From: Anolis sagrei
Lineage: Eukaryota; Chordata; Lepidosauria; Squamata; Anolidae
Length of the DNA: 64,000 nucleotides
Assembly (NCBI RefSeq): GCF_037176765.1
Contig: NC_090023.1
Coordinates: 141,313,366-141,377,365 of the forward strand
Reading direction: 5' to 3'
In this document: positions 36,001-39,690 of the stretch, one piece after another
Numbering within the stretch: position 1 is the stretch's first letter
How the letters are laid out: each line of letters opens with the position of its first letter
Program-made: the position numbers and the translations under genes
The notes under the pieces: model-generated
What the model was told of the DNA's origin: nothing
The model's database searches: none
The model's input: only the letters and a program-made list of their open reading frames with translations

Positions 36001-36299
36001 GAGCATGGCCATACAGCCCGAGAAACCTACAGCAACCCAGTGTTCCGGCCATGAAAGCCTTCGACAATAAGAAAAGGAGAGAGAGGGGCGCCAATCCTCA
36101 AAGGCGCCAGAGTCGCTTCTCTGACTGCTAGTCCCATTGAAGGCAGAAGAAGGGACTCGGGTGGCCGGTCAGTCCCTGGCGGCTGTGGCCCTCGCCTTAC
36201 CCTGGAGATGGTGAGCGGCTGGTCGAAGTCCTTGCCCCCGATCAGGCGGAAGCCCCAGGGGCCCGGGCCCGGAATGGCGACGCGGAGGACTCGGCTCAT
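4238..36299 (-). CDS. PDLIM1: PDLIM1 (CLP36/elfin), complete, 7 coding exons
   Basis: Cytoskeletal adaptor of the Enigma/ALP family. Its PDZ domain binds alpha-actinin on stress fibres and Z-discs, and its LIM domain binds kinases and other partners. Coding exons on the - strand are 36299-36201, 31470-31319, 21415-21331, 16687-16506, 7929-7775, 6570-6459 and 4424-4238. All have AG acceptors and GT donors, and phases add up to 972 nt, that is 323 codons plus stop (human 329). Residues 1-84 form the PDZ domain with the [15 protein letters not shown] carboxylate-binding loop. Residues 137-160 hold the ZM-like motif ([13 protein letters not shown]). Residues 254-304 form the LIM domain with ligands C254, C257, H274, C277, C280, C283, C301 and H304. 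The tail ends [13 protein letters not shown] as in mammals. No in-frame stop or frameshift is seen. The first nine residues differ from mammals. Confidence 0.97.
4685..5133 (+). mobile_element. CR1 LINE 3' end
   Basis: Codes for the C-terminal part of the CR1 ORF2 product ([53 protein letters not shown]) and ends in the CR1 3' signature TTTGATTCTATGATT. AAGAA is found on both sides and may be the short target duplication. The frame is open over the whole copy, so it is rather young. Confidence 0.85.
5271..5450 (+). mobile_element. tRNA-derived SINE (family A), 5' truncated
   Basis: Contains the body and tail of the lizard SINE (CAGCTCCAGCTCCTCATATG; AAGCCTCCCACAAGGATGG; GACTTGCAGTTTCTCAAGTC; tail CTGACACAGAAAAAA). 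AGATTATTA occurs on both sides (5258-5266, and after the tail at about 5449) as a target duplication. Confidence 0.75.
6014..6440 (-). mobile_element. CR1 LINE fragment
   Basis: Reverse-strand CR1 ORF2 sequence (TATACTCCTGTTGATGCAG; TTGCATCACACTGTTGACTC; TTTTGAAATCTGTTCCTATC). It starts exactly at the right end of the hAT element 4651-6013, so the hAT was inserted at this CR1 copy's TCTAGA site. It ends about 20 bp short of PDLIM1 exon 6. Confidence 0.75.
6459..6570 (-). CDS. PDLIM1: PDLIM1 coding exon 6 (start of LIM domain)
   Basis: 112 nt reading [20 protein letters not shown], then [17 protein letters not shown]. It carries the first two zinc ligands (C254, C257). Acceptor TTTACAG, donor GTAAGT. 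Confidence 0.96.
7053..7423 (+). mobile_element. tRNA-derived SINE (family A), full length, with hAT MITE inside
   Basis: Head GAGCTCGCAGTGGCACAATG, a B-box-like GGTTCGAATTT near 7236, and the usual tail to CTTCTGACATAGAAACAAAA. It is flanked by an 11-bp perfect duplication CTTAATTAATA (7042-7052 and 7424-7434). A hAT MITE (7082-7192) sits in the tRNA-like head, so the SINE is the older of the two. Confidence 0.9.
7082..7192. mobile_element. hAT MITE, 111 bp, with target duplication
   Basis: Ends CAGTGGTTGTCAACCTGTGG and CCACAGGTTGGGAACCACTG are near-perfect inverted repeats. The 8-bp duplication is GGTTAAAA (7074-7081) and GGTTAAAT (7193-7200), as expected for hAT. Confidence 0.92.
7775..7929 (-). 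CDS. PDLIM1: PDLIM1 coding exon 5
   Basis: 155 nt reading [20 protein letters not shown], then [20 protein letters not shown], then [12 protein letters not shown]. Human has [20 protein letters not shown] followed by QSTSFLVLQEILESEEKG. Acceptor TGTGCAG, donor GTAAGT. Confidence 0.96.
8314..8355. repeat. (GATT)n microsatellite
   Basis: About nine GATT units in a row in PDLIM1 intron 4. Confidence 0.9.
8488..10260 (-). mobile_element. CR1 LINE, long decayed copy
   Basis: Reverse-strand copy with CR1 3' region at the left and reverse-transcriptase region at the right (GTCATTCATAAAATATATAC, the IFMNDL-type block; GAATTCTCAAAGCTTGTTGG; TCATCTGGGCCAGGAGACTT). It is interrupted by a hAT MITE (8945-9075). 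No long frame survives, so it is older than the copy at 16763-17645. Confidence 0.85.
8945..9075. mobile_element. hAT MITE in CR1, with target duplication
   Basis: Starts CAGTGGTTCTCAACCTGTGG and ends CCACAGGATGAGAATCACTG. The duplication is ATCTAGAT (8937-8944) and ATCTAGAC (9076-9083). It lies in the TCTAGA site of the CR1 copy around it. Confidence 0.92.
10261..11870. other. PDLIM1 intron 4, unique AT-rich stretch
   Basis: I see no exon, clear mobile element or RNA gene here. The block 11205-11360 vaguely resembles the reverse of 60600-60760 and may be an old repeat. Confidence 0.5.
11877..12187 (-). mobile_element. tRNA-derived SINE (family B)
   Basis: On the - strand the head reads GAGCCCCTGGTGACACGGTG, with a B-box-like GGTCGCAGGTTTGAATC. 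The body carries GACCTTAGAGGTGTCTACGG and the tail region GGTTTTCCCCTGACATTAAG (+ strand). ATATCTCAG is repeated on both sides as a target duplication. Confidence 0.85.
12190..14230. other. PDLIM1 intron 4, no recognisable feature
   Basis: AT-rich single-copy-looking sequence without exons. It includes a T-run at 12538-12551. Confidence 0.5.
14240..14445 (+). mobile_element. L2-like LINE 3' tail
   Basis: Ends with ACCGCCCTGAGTCCCTCAGG, GAGATAGAGCAGTATATAAA and an (ATT)n tail at 14403-14442, the shared 3' terminus of lizard L2-like elements. Confidence 0.8.
15500..16194 (+). mobile_element. L2-like LINE, 3' end
   Basis: Codes for [12 protein letters not shown], then [18 protein letters not shown]-type sequence over two frames. 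It continues into a 3' UTR and the ACTGCCCTGAGTCCCCTTGG terminus with an (ATT)n tail. 5' truncated and decayed. Confidence 0.82.
16506..16687 (-). CDS. PDLIM1: PDLIM1 coding exon 4 (ZM-like motif)
   Basis: 182 nt beginning [16 protein letters not shown] (human [16 protein letters not shown]), then [18 protein letters not shown], the ZM/DUF4749 region that helps bind alpha-actinin. Ends ...GDLKSST plus a split asparagine codon. A CR1 copy begins about 75 bp upstream of its acceptor. Confidence 0.96.
16763..17645 (-). mobile_element. CR1 LINE with reverse-transcriptase remnant
   Basis: On the - strand it codes for [20 protein letters not shown], then [20 protein letters not shown], then the catalytic box [10 protein letters not shown] (YXDD type) and [20 protein letters not shown]. 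These are reverse-transcriptase blocks of CR1 LINEs. One frameshift separates the pieces at about 17224-17282, and both termini are missing. It lies in PDLIM1 intron 3... 4 border, just upstream (on the + strand, right) of exon 4. Confidence 0.9.
17673..17950 (-). mobile_element. CR1 LINE 3' part, second copy
   Basis: Codes on the - strand for [20 protein letters not shown] and [13 protein letters not shown], a CR1 segment that lies 3' of the reverse transcriptase. It follows the 16763-17645 copy head to tail, but it repeats that copy's TATACTCC and GTTGGCTCAT sequences, so it is a separate copy or a rearranged dimer. Confidence 0.8.
17951..18840. other. PDLIM1 intron 3, no recognisable feature
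   Basis: Unique-looking sequence without exons or clear repeats. Confidence 0.5.
18845..19140 (-). mobile_element. CR1 LINE 3' end
   Basis: Begins at the CR1 3' terminus (CATAGAATCACAACTGAAAG) and reads into coding sequence for [20 protein letters not shown] and [16 protein letters not shown] on the - strand. Confidence 0.85.
19330..20748 (+). mobile_element. L2-like LINE, long 3' part with reverse-transcriptase remnant
   Basis: Codes in order for [20 protein letters not shown], then [20 protein letters not shown] (RT box with [10 protein letters not shown]), then YLYTDDAQL (catalytic YXDD as YTDD). After these come [32 protein letters not shown] and WNSLPRDVR. The 3' terminus is GCCGCCCTGAGTCGCCTTTG with an (AAAT)n tail at 20735-20748. 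Several frameshifts are present. It is the best preserved L2-like copy here. Confidence 0.9.
21331..21415 (-). CDS. PDLIM1: PDLIM1 coding exon 3
   Basis: 85 nt reading (R)[15 protein letters not shown], then [13 protein letters not shown]. Mammalian PDLIM1 has the same linker ([12 protein letters not shown]...PYKMNLASEPQ). Acceptor CTTGCAG, donor GTAGGT. Confidence 0.95.
21827..22035 (+). mobile_element. tRNA-derived SINE (family B), 5' truncated
   Basis: Reverse complement of the 11877-12187 body: GTACCGCTTCTGCAGGAAGG, CACATGACCTTGGAGGTGTC, and tail CTTAATGTCAGGGGAAACC followed by CTTTACC repeats. The tRNA-like head is missing. Confidence 0.82.
22724..22963 (-). mobile_element. tRNA-derived SINE (family A)
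   Basis: Reverse-strand copy ending at the head (TTTAACTCATTGCACCACTA). TACTTTGAA flanks it on both sides (about 22704-22712 and 22963-22971). Confidence 0.85.
22964..23595. other. PDLIM1 intron 2, no recognisable feature
   Basis: AT-rich sequence without exons or known repeats, apart from a T-run/A-run near 23421-23438. Confidence 0.5.
23596..24310 (-). mobile_element. L2-like LINE, 3' end
   Basis: Reverse-strand copy: (ACT)n/(AGT)n tail at 23598-23624, then the terminus CTGAAGGGACTCAGGGCGAC. Further in it codes on the - strand for [35 protein letters not shown] and [20 protein letters not shown]. This frame is open over nearly 100 codons. Confidence 0.85.
24311..25714. other. PDLIM1 intron 2, unique stretch
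   Basis: No exon or clear repeat. A short GGGGT run is at 24966-24981 and a T-run at 25630-25639. Confidence 0.5.
25720..26405 (-). mobile_element. L2-like LINE, 3' end
   Basis: (ATTT)n tail at 25726-25756, terminus TCCTGGGGAAACTCAAAGTG, then L2 body on the - strand (region 26040-26400 with GGGAGGGAGTTCTACAATCA, TTTAAGGATTTATAGACTAA). Decayed. Confidence 0.8.
26810..27047 (+). mobile_element. L2-like LINE 3' tail
   Basis: Ends in AACTGCCCTGAATCCCCTTG, GAGATAGGGCAGTACATAAA and a long (ATT)n tail (27007-27047). Confidence 0.78.
27050..28760. other. PDLIM1 intron 2, no recognisable feature
   Basis: No exon. C-runs are at 27637-27651 and 28250-28266. Confidence 0.5.
28764..28862. repeat. 33-bp tandem repeat, three units
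   Basis: Three head-to-tail units starting ATTGTTAATCCCAACTAGAG, ATTGTTAATCCCAGCTAGAG and ATTGTTAATCCCAAGTAGAG and ending CACACCA, ACACCA and CACACCA. They differ at only a few positions. Confidence 0.92.
29112..29250 (-). mobile_element. CR1 LINE 3' terminus
   Basis: Begins CATAGAATCATAGAGTTGGA, the reverse of the CR1 3' end, followed by the GGGCCATCAAGTCCAACCC block. Confidence 0.8.
29308..29590 (-). mobile_element. Non-autonomous Helitron with both ends
   Basis: On the - strand it begins TCTATATAAATAAAAATGTA and ends ...GGAGACAGCTAG. The 5' TC and 3' CTAG ends are Helitron hallmarks. The host bases are A before and T after, that is, insertion between A and T without duplication. The end holds the AACGCGTAGTAGG stretch shared with 36543 onward. 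A (TG)n-rich stretch lies inside. Confidence 0.78.
29640..29760 (+). mobile_element. CR1 LINE short internal fragment
   Basis: ACCCAGAGGACAGGATCAGA and the following bases match the CR1 segment just after the catalytic box (compare 33785-33845). Confidence 0.6.
30248..30432. mobile_element. MITE with imperfect terminal inverted repeats
   Basis: Left end GTGCATCTGCACTTTAAAAT and right end (reverse) GTGCATCTACATTGTAGAAT form the terminal repeat. The inside carries CCATGGCTCAACATCCTGGG. Probably a DNA-transposon derivative. The superfamily is not assigned. Confidence 0.65.
30493..30772 (-). mobile_element. tRNA-derived SINE (family A)
   Basis: Reverse-strand full-length copy, tail side at TTTTTTGTCGTGTCAGGAGT and head at TTTAATCCACTGCACCACTG. 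TATTACAG is repeated on both sides. Confidence 0.87.
31319..31470 (-). CDS. PDLIM1: PDLIM1 coding exon 2
   Basis: Reads [20 protein letters not shown], then [20 protein letters not shown], then [10 protein letters not shown] with a split arginine codon. This is the second half of the PDZ domain. Acceptor TTCCAG and donor GTAATG flank it. It is 152 nt long. Confidence 0.96.
31981..32133. mobile_element. Fold-back MITE
   Basis: Two arms of about 75 bp facing each other: CTTCTATGTGCTCATAGAAG... on the left and its reverse complement ending GGGCACATAGAAGTG on the right, with only a few bases between (near 32055). Each end also holds a small hairpin (CTTCTATG...CATAGAAG). Confidence 0.75.
32305..32535 (-). 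mobile_element. L2-like LINE 3' end
   Basis: (ATTT)n tail at 32307-32332, then the CTGCCCTTCACAG-type terminus and a short body on the - strand. Confidence 0.6.
33675..33845 (+). mobile_element. CR1 LINE internal fragment with catalytic box
   Basis: Codes for [20 protein letters not shown] then ADDTTLG, the CR1 reverse-transcriptase block around FADD. Truncated on both sides. Confidence 0.8.
33849..33903 (-). mobile_element. CR1 LINE 3' terminus (fragment)
   Basis: TAGAATAATAGAGTTGGAAG and the ACCACATGGGCCATCTAGTC block. It is cut by the SINE that follows. Confidence 0.72.
33904..34330 (+). mobile_element. tRNA-derived SINE (family C), 3' truncated
   Basis: tRNA-like head GACTGTGACGCAGCAGGCTA with B-box-like AGGTCATGAGTTCGAAGCC, followed by a long body (GGAAGGCTAATTTAACTAAT; CGACAGCTCCCCTGGTGGCC; TGTGTGTCTGTCTATATATG). 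The LINE-related 3' end expected for this family is not seen. Confidence 0.72.
34356..34447. mobile_element. Half of the CTACAAACCCCAGAATT fold-back MITE
   Basis: AGGCCCCTCCCTATACTACA, AACCCCAGAATTTTGCAGGA and TTTAAAGTGGATACTGATGC match the right arm of the full element at 63561-63762. Only one arm remains. Confidence 0.68.
34448..34584. mobile_element. hAT MITE
   Basis: Left CGGTGTTTTTCAAACTCTGG and right TTAGAGTTTGGGAATCGCTG are imperfect inverted repeats, with an internal CCCAGAATCC / GCTTCTGGGAG hairpin. No matching 8-bp duplication is visible. Confidence 0.6.
34627..34848 (+). mobile_element. CR1 LINE 3' end inserted in the Penelope-like element
   Basis: Codes for [20 protein letters not shown] and [20 protein letters not shown] and ends near CTAGGATTTTATG. 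The host element reads ATGGCCA on the left and TGTTCTAGAAG on the right of it. Confidence 0.85.
34915..35075 (+). mobile_element. L2-like LINE 3' tail
   Basis: Ends GAAACCACTCTGAGTCCCCC, AGGGGAGATAGGGCAGTATA and TAAATAAAG. Confidence 0.75.
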
Positions 36300-36480
36300 G
36301 CTGCCTGCTGGGGGCTGGCTTCCTTCTCTTCTTCCCGGTGCCCGGCTTTGGCTCTGCCTCGCCTCCTCCGGCAGCCAGGGAGGCTGTCCCGGCTCGGCAG
36401 AACCCCGCCCCGGCAGGGAGGGAGGCGCCAAGGGAGCCTTCCAGACACTCCCCTCTCATCTCTTGCCCTCTCTTGCAGGG
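36150..36480 (-). promoter_or_regulatory. PDLIM1: PDLIM1 promoter region / CpG-rich first exon
   Basis: A sharply GC- and CpG-rich block in otherwise AT-rich DNA, covering coding exon 1 and about 180 bp upstream. No TATA box is seen, so a CpG-island promoter with a start site somewhere in 36310-36480 is inferred. Open frames on the + strand here are by-products of the GC content. Confidence 0.75.
36201..36299 (-). CDS. PDLIM1: PDLIM1 coding exon 1 (start codon)
   Basis: ATG at 36299-36297. Reads [19 protein letters not shown] and on to ...LTISR (33 codons), then donor GTAAGG. The PDZ loop GPGPWGF is nearly identical to mammalian PDLIM1, while the residues before it (SRVLRVAIP) replace TTQQIDLQ. 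No closer in-frame ATG exists, and the GC-rich context fits a first exon. Confidence 0.95.
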
Positions 36481-36542
36481 CTTCCTTCCTTCTTAACAGG
36501 AGGATGCTTGTAGGGAGACCAAGGGGCTTGTTAATAAAGCTA

Positions 36543-36812
36543 CTAGCGGTCCCTTGCCATGCGTTGCTGTGGCCCAGCCTGGTGATCTGGAAAATAAAGT
36601 AATGAGAAAGTGTTGGTTTCTAATATATGTAATGTCTTAATGCTTCTGAGTAAATAGTATTTCTTGCTGTTTCTTTGTCAGTGTTGATGTAGAGATTGTC
36701 TGGTTTGCCTACTCTGGAACAGGCAACATAGAATTGTCCTCCTTTAGGGATCCCTTTAAAATCTATGACACTATTTCTGTCGTATACATATGTGTGTGCG
36801 TGCGAATCATCA
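36543..36812 (-). mobile_element. Helitron 3' end with helicase C-terminus remnant
   Basis: On the - strand (36770-36620) it reads PKGGQFYVACSRVGKPDNLY then INTDKETARNTIYSEALRHY before a stop at 36622-36620. VALSRV/VACSRV is the conserved C-terminal motif of Pif1-type helicases encoded by Helitrons. The element then runs to a CTAG at 36543-36546 with the ATGCGTTGCTGTGGCC stretch shared with 29308-29590. It is followed on the right by (ATCT)n and a hAT element. Its 3' end is about 240 bp upstream of the PDLIM1 start codon. Confidence 0.75.
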
Positions 36813-36846
<34 letters not shown>

Positions 36847-36848
36847 AT
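36813..36848. repeat. (ATCT)n microsatellite
   Basis: About nine ATCT units. The hAT element at 36849 was inserted at its right end. Confidence 0.88.
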
Positions 36849-37869
36849 CAGGGGTCTTCAAACTAAGGCCCAAGGGCCAGATATGGCCTCCAAAGTCATT
36901 TACCCGGCCCTCGCTCAAGGTCAACCTAAGTCTGAAACGACTTGAAAGCACACAACAACAACAATCCTATCTCATCAGCCAAAAGCAGGCCACACTTCCC
37001 ATTGAAATACTAATAAGTTTATATTTGTTAAAATTGTTCTTCATTTTAATTACTGTATTGTTTCTGGTCGCTTCTGGTCTGTGCCCTACACCACTGGAGA
37101 AATTCCACTGTTTAACCGGTATTGCACCACCTGACATCCGCCGGGAAGTAGCAGCCAATAGTGAAAGGACCAAGGCAGAGACATCTCCAGCTCATCCCCT
37201 GTTTGGGTATCAGCCAGCACGTCAATGACATAAATCAAGAAATAGTTTTCTAAGATCTACAGAGACACTCACTGGAACGCCTCAGCAAGCAAGAGTCCAA
37301 AAGTGGCAGGCTCAAACCCAGATCCTCAACCAACGGCTGATACCAAATGAGAGACTCCCCCCCTGGGCACACAGAAAACCGGGCGACTTGGAAGGCGCTG
37401 AACAGACTGCGCTCTGGCACCACGAGATGCAGAGCCAACCTTCAGAAATAGGGCCACAAAGTGGAATCCACGACATGCGCATGTGGAGAAGAGCAAACCA
37501 CAGACCATCTGCTGCAATGCAACCTGAGCCCTGCCACATGCACAATGGAGGACCTTCTTGCAGCAACACCAGAGGCACTCTAAGTGGCCAGCTCCTGGTC
37601 AAAGGGCATTTAATCAACTACCAAGCTTGCAAACTTTGTGTTTTGTTTGTTTGTTAAAAAATGCAATACAACTGTTTGGTTTGCTCCTGACACGATAAAT
37701 AAAAATAACTGTATTGTTTTAAGTGGGTTTTTTTGCACTACAAAGAAGATATGTGCAGCGTGCATAGGAATTCATTCATGGTTTTTTAAATATATATATA
37801 TAATCCAGGCCTCCAACAGTTTGAGGCACTGTGACCTGGCCCTCTGTTTAAAAAGTTTGAGGACCCCTG
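36849..37869. mobile_element. hAT element split by a LINE fragment
   Basis: Ends CAGGGGTCTTCAAACTAAGG and AGTTTGAGGACCCCTG, with a perfect 8-bp duplication ATCTATAT (36841-36848 and 37870-37877). Inner sequence is shared with 2417-2817. A LINE fragment (37064-37707) has been inserted in it. Confidence 0.85.
37064..37707 (+). mobile_element. LINE 3' fragment of unassigned family
   Basis: It sits between two copies of ACTGTATTGTTT (37052-37063 and 37708-37719), a 12-bp target duplication, and ends with CACGATAAATAAAAATA. Decayed coding sequence near 37400-37600 resembles the C-terminal zinc-knuckle region of a LINE ORF2 (pieces ICCNAT, ALPHAQWRTFLQQ). The clade cannot be settled from this piece. 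Confidence 0.6.
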
Positions 37870-37877
37870 ATCTATAT

Positions 37878-38170
37878 ATATATATATTCCCTGTTTGTTT
37901 TGAGTGACATCATAATTCAAAATCCACTGGATGAATGACTGATAAATTTGGCCACAAGACACCTACCTACTAACCCAAGGAGTGACCATCACTCAAAAAA
38001 ATTGATTTTGTCATTTGGGCGTTGTAGTTGCAGGGATTTATAGTTCACCTACAATCAAAGAACATTCTGAACTCCACCAACGATATAATTGAGCCAAAGT
38101 TGGCACACAGGACTCCCATGACCAAGAGAAAATACTCTGAAACACATTTTTTAAAACAGTAAGAAAATTA
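37878..38170 (+). mobile_element. Helitron-related fragment
   Basis: CAAAATCCACTGGATGAATG, TTTGGCCACAAGACACCTAC and GTGACCATCACTCAAAAA match the reverse complement of the 5' half of the Helitron at 29308-29590. The following TTTATAGTTCACCTACAATC... stretch is shared, reversed, with 42290-42380. Confidence 0.6.
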
Positions 38171-38423
38171 ATGTCACATAACAGGACATTTTTGCATATT
38201 CTCACCAAATACACACCATGAAGTTGGACACTTAAATTACCCTGAATTTGATACCTATTACTCACATCAATAGTGCTATAAATATTACTACTGCCCACGT
38301 GACAGTTGTTCTATTTCATTACTTAACTTTATGAATTGTTTTCATTAGCATAATGGTATCAGTCAAGGATAGAAATTCTGCATTTTTAATTCCAGTGATT
38401 TTTCCCTGATATCCTAAAAAATA

Positions 38424-38742
38424 AAGGTTTCCCCTGACATTAAGTCTAGTCTTGTCCAACTCTGGGGGGTGGTGCTCACCTCCATTTCTCAACCGAAGAG
38501 CCAGCATTGTCCATGGACACCTCCAAAGTCATGTGGCCAGCATGACTGCATTGAGAGCCGTTACCTTCCTTCAGAAGTAGTACCTATTGCTATACTCACA
38601 TTTGCATGTTTTCAAATTGCTAGGTTGGCTGAAGCTGTGCCTAACAGCAGGAGCTCATTCTGCTCCCTGGATTCGAAACGCCAACCTTTCAGTCCACAAG
38701 CTCAGCAGCTCAGCGGTGTAACCCGCTGCATGGGGCCCTCCT
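38424..38742 (-). mobile_element. tRNA-derived SINE (family B)
   Basis: On the + strand GTTTCCCCTGACATTAAGTC at the tail side and GCTCAGCGGTGTAACCCGCT at the tRNA-like head. CCTGATATC flanks it on both sides. Confidence 0.85.
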
Positions 38743-39049
38743 GATATCTTACTGGCTACTTAAAAGGCTTGTGTTATTTTTTAGGGAAAAGAACCTTTTG
38801 ATATGATTATAGAAAGAATGTGCATTGACACATCATTAATCATCATGTTGGTCATAATGTCAGAATACCCACAAGCAGAAGTTTTGAACCTAGCGTCACT
38901 GCCTGTCTCTCTTTATGACAAAAGAATACTAAATATGCCATTGAATTGCTTGCAAAAGAGGCTTCCTCCATGTGAATACTTCACTTCTTGAATAATAAGA
39001 CTCTTTATACCTTATACCACCAGGGTAGGCCCTCTAGGAGGGAATCTTA

Positions 39050-39112
39050 GGGCCCTTCCACACAACCATATAATCCAGAATATCAAGGCAGATAATCCGC
39101 AATATTGTATAC
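39050..39112. mobile_element. Half of the CCCTTCCACACAGCC MITE
   Basis: GGGCCCTTCCACACAACCAT and ATCCAGAATATCAAGGCAGA. Same family as 59053-59160 and 59211-59360. Confidence 0.7.
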
Positions 39113-39140
39113 AGAGTGTCTCCCTACAGATGCTCTAGCC

Positions 39141-39227
39141 CAGATAAGGGGAAACTTCAGTTCTCCGGGTGTTTTGGATGTCAATGAAGTCCAAAACACC
39201 CGGAGGGATGAAATTTGGCCATTCCTG
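39141..39227. mobile_element. Short hAT MITE, 87 bp, with target duplication
   Basis: CAGATAAGGGGAAACTTCAG to CATTCCTG with an inner hairpin (CTCCGGGTGTTTTGGA against TCCAAAACACCCGGAG). Duplication CTCTAGCC (39133-39140) and CTCTAGCT (39228-39235). Confidence 0.75.
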
Positions 39228-39551
39228 CTCTAGCTTTTTCTCATTTGCCATCTCCCCCTCTGAAGTAGCCTTCCTATCTATATAGCGCCCTCTTGTGATT
39301 GTATATAAGTGCAGCAGTGTGAGACTCATAGGTCACCAATATACAAACCATTTAAAAAAATAAGGCACCAAGCAAAAGGAGTAGATGTATTTTTAGTTTG
39401 GTTGAATAATGAAGAGCATGTGTACCAAGTTTGGTCCAGCTCCATCAAGGCATATGTGGTACAAACATACTTACATATTTTCACTTTTACATATTTTCAC
39501 TTTTAGATAGATAGAGTTCTAGGGTTGCAGATCAAACTATTGATACATTGC

Positions 39552-39552
<1 letters not shown>

Positions 39553-39599
<47 letters not shown>

Positions 39600-39690
39600 T
39601 GACATTTATATGCCGCCCTTCTCACCCCAAAGGGGACTCAGAGTGGCTTACAAGATATATATACATACATAGTACAATATCAGTATTAAA
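39553..39690 (-). mobile_element. L2-like LINE 3' terminus with (ATTT)n
   Basis: (ATTT)n at 39553-39600, then ATGCCGCCCTTCTCACCCCA and AAGGGGACTCAGAGTGGCTT, the reversed L2 3' end. Confidence 0.8.

Larger units (their letters stand above)
34593..36069. mobile_element. Penelope-like element complex, inverted and tandem
   Basis: The left part (34598-34626 continuing at 34849-34920) carries TTGTAGGTTTTTCGGGCTGT, TTCTAGAAGCATTCTCTCCT and GACGTTTCACCTGCATTTGT. The right part (35690-36069) is its reverse complement, ending AGCCTTCGACAATAAG. Between them are units of about 140 bp (35243-35375, 35376-35517 and 35518 on), each with an inner fold-back (CAACAAAGGATTTTCCCAGG against CCTGGGAAAAATCCTTTGTTG). 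A reverse-oriented unit is at 35090-35242. Such inverted, partly tandem copies are typical of Penelope-like retroelements. Family assignment is from memory. A CR1 is inserted at 34627-34848 and an L2 tail at 34915-35075. The complex ends about 130 bp from PDLIM1 exon 1. Confidence 0.65.

Noticed and set aside
36027-36513. Several 80-130 codon frames on both strands
   Set aside because: By-products of the GC-rich PDLIM1 first exon. Only the frame with GPGPWGF is real.
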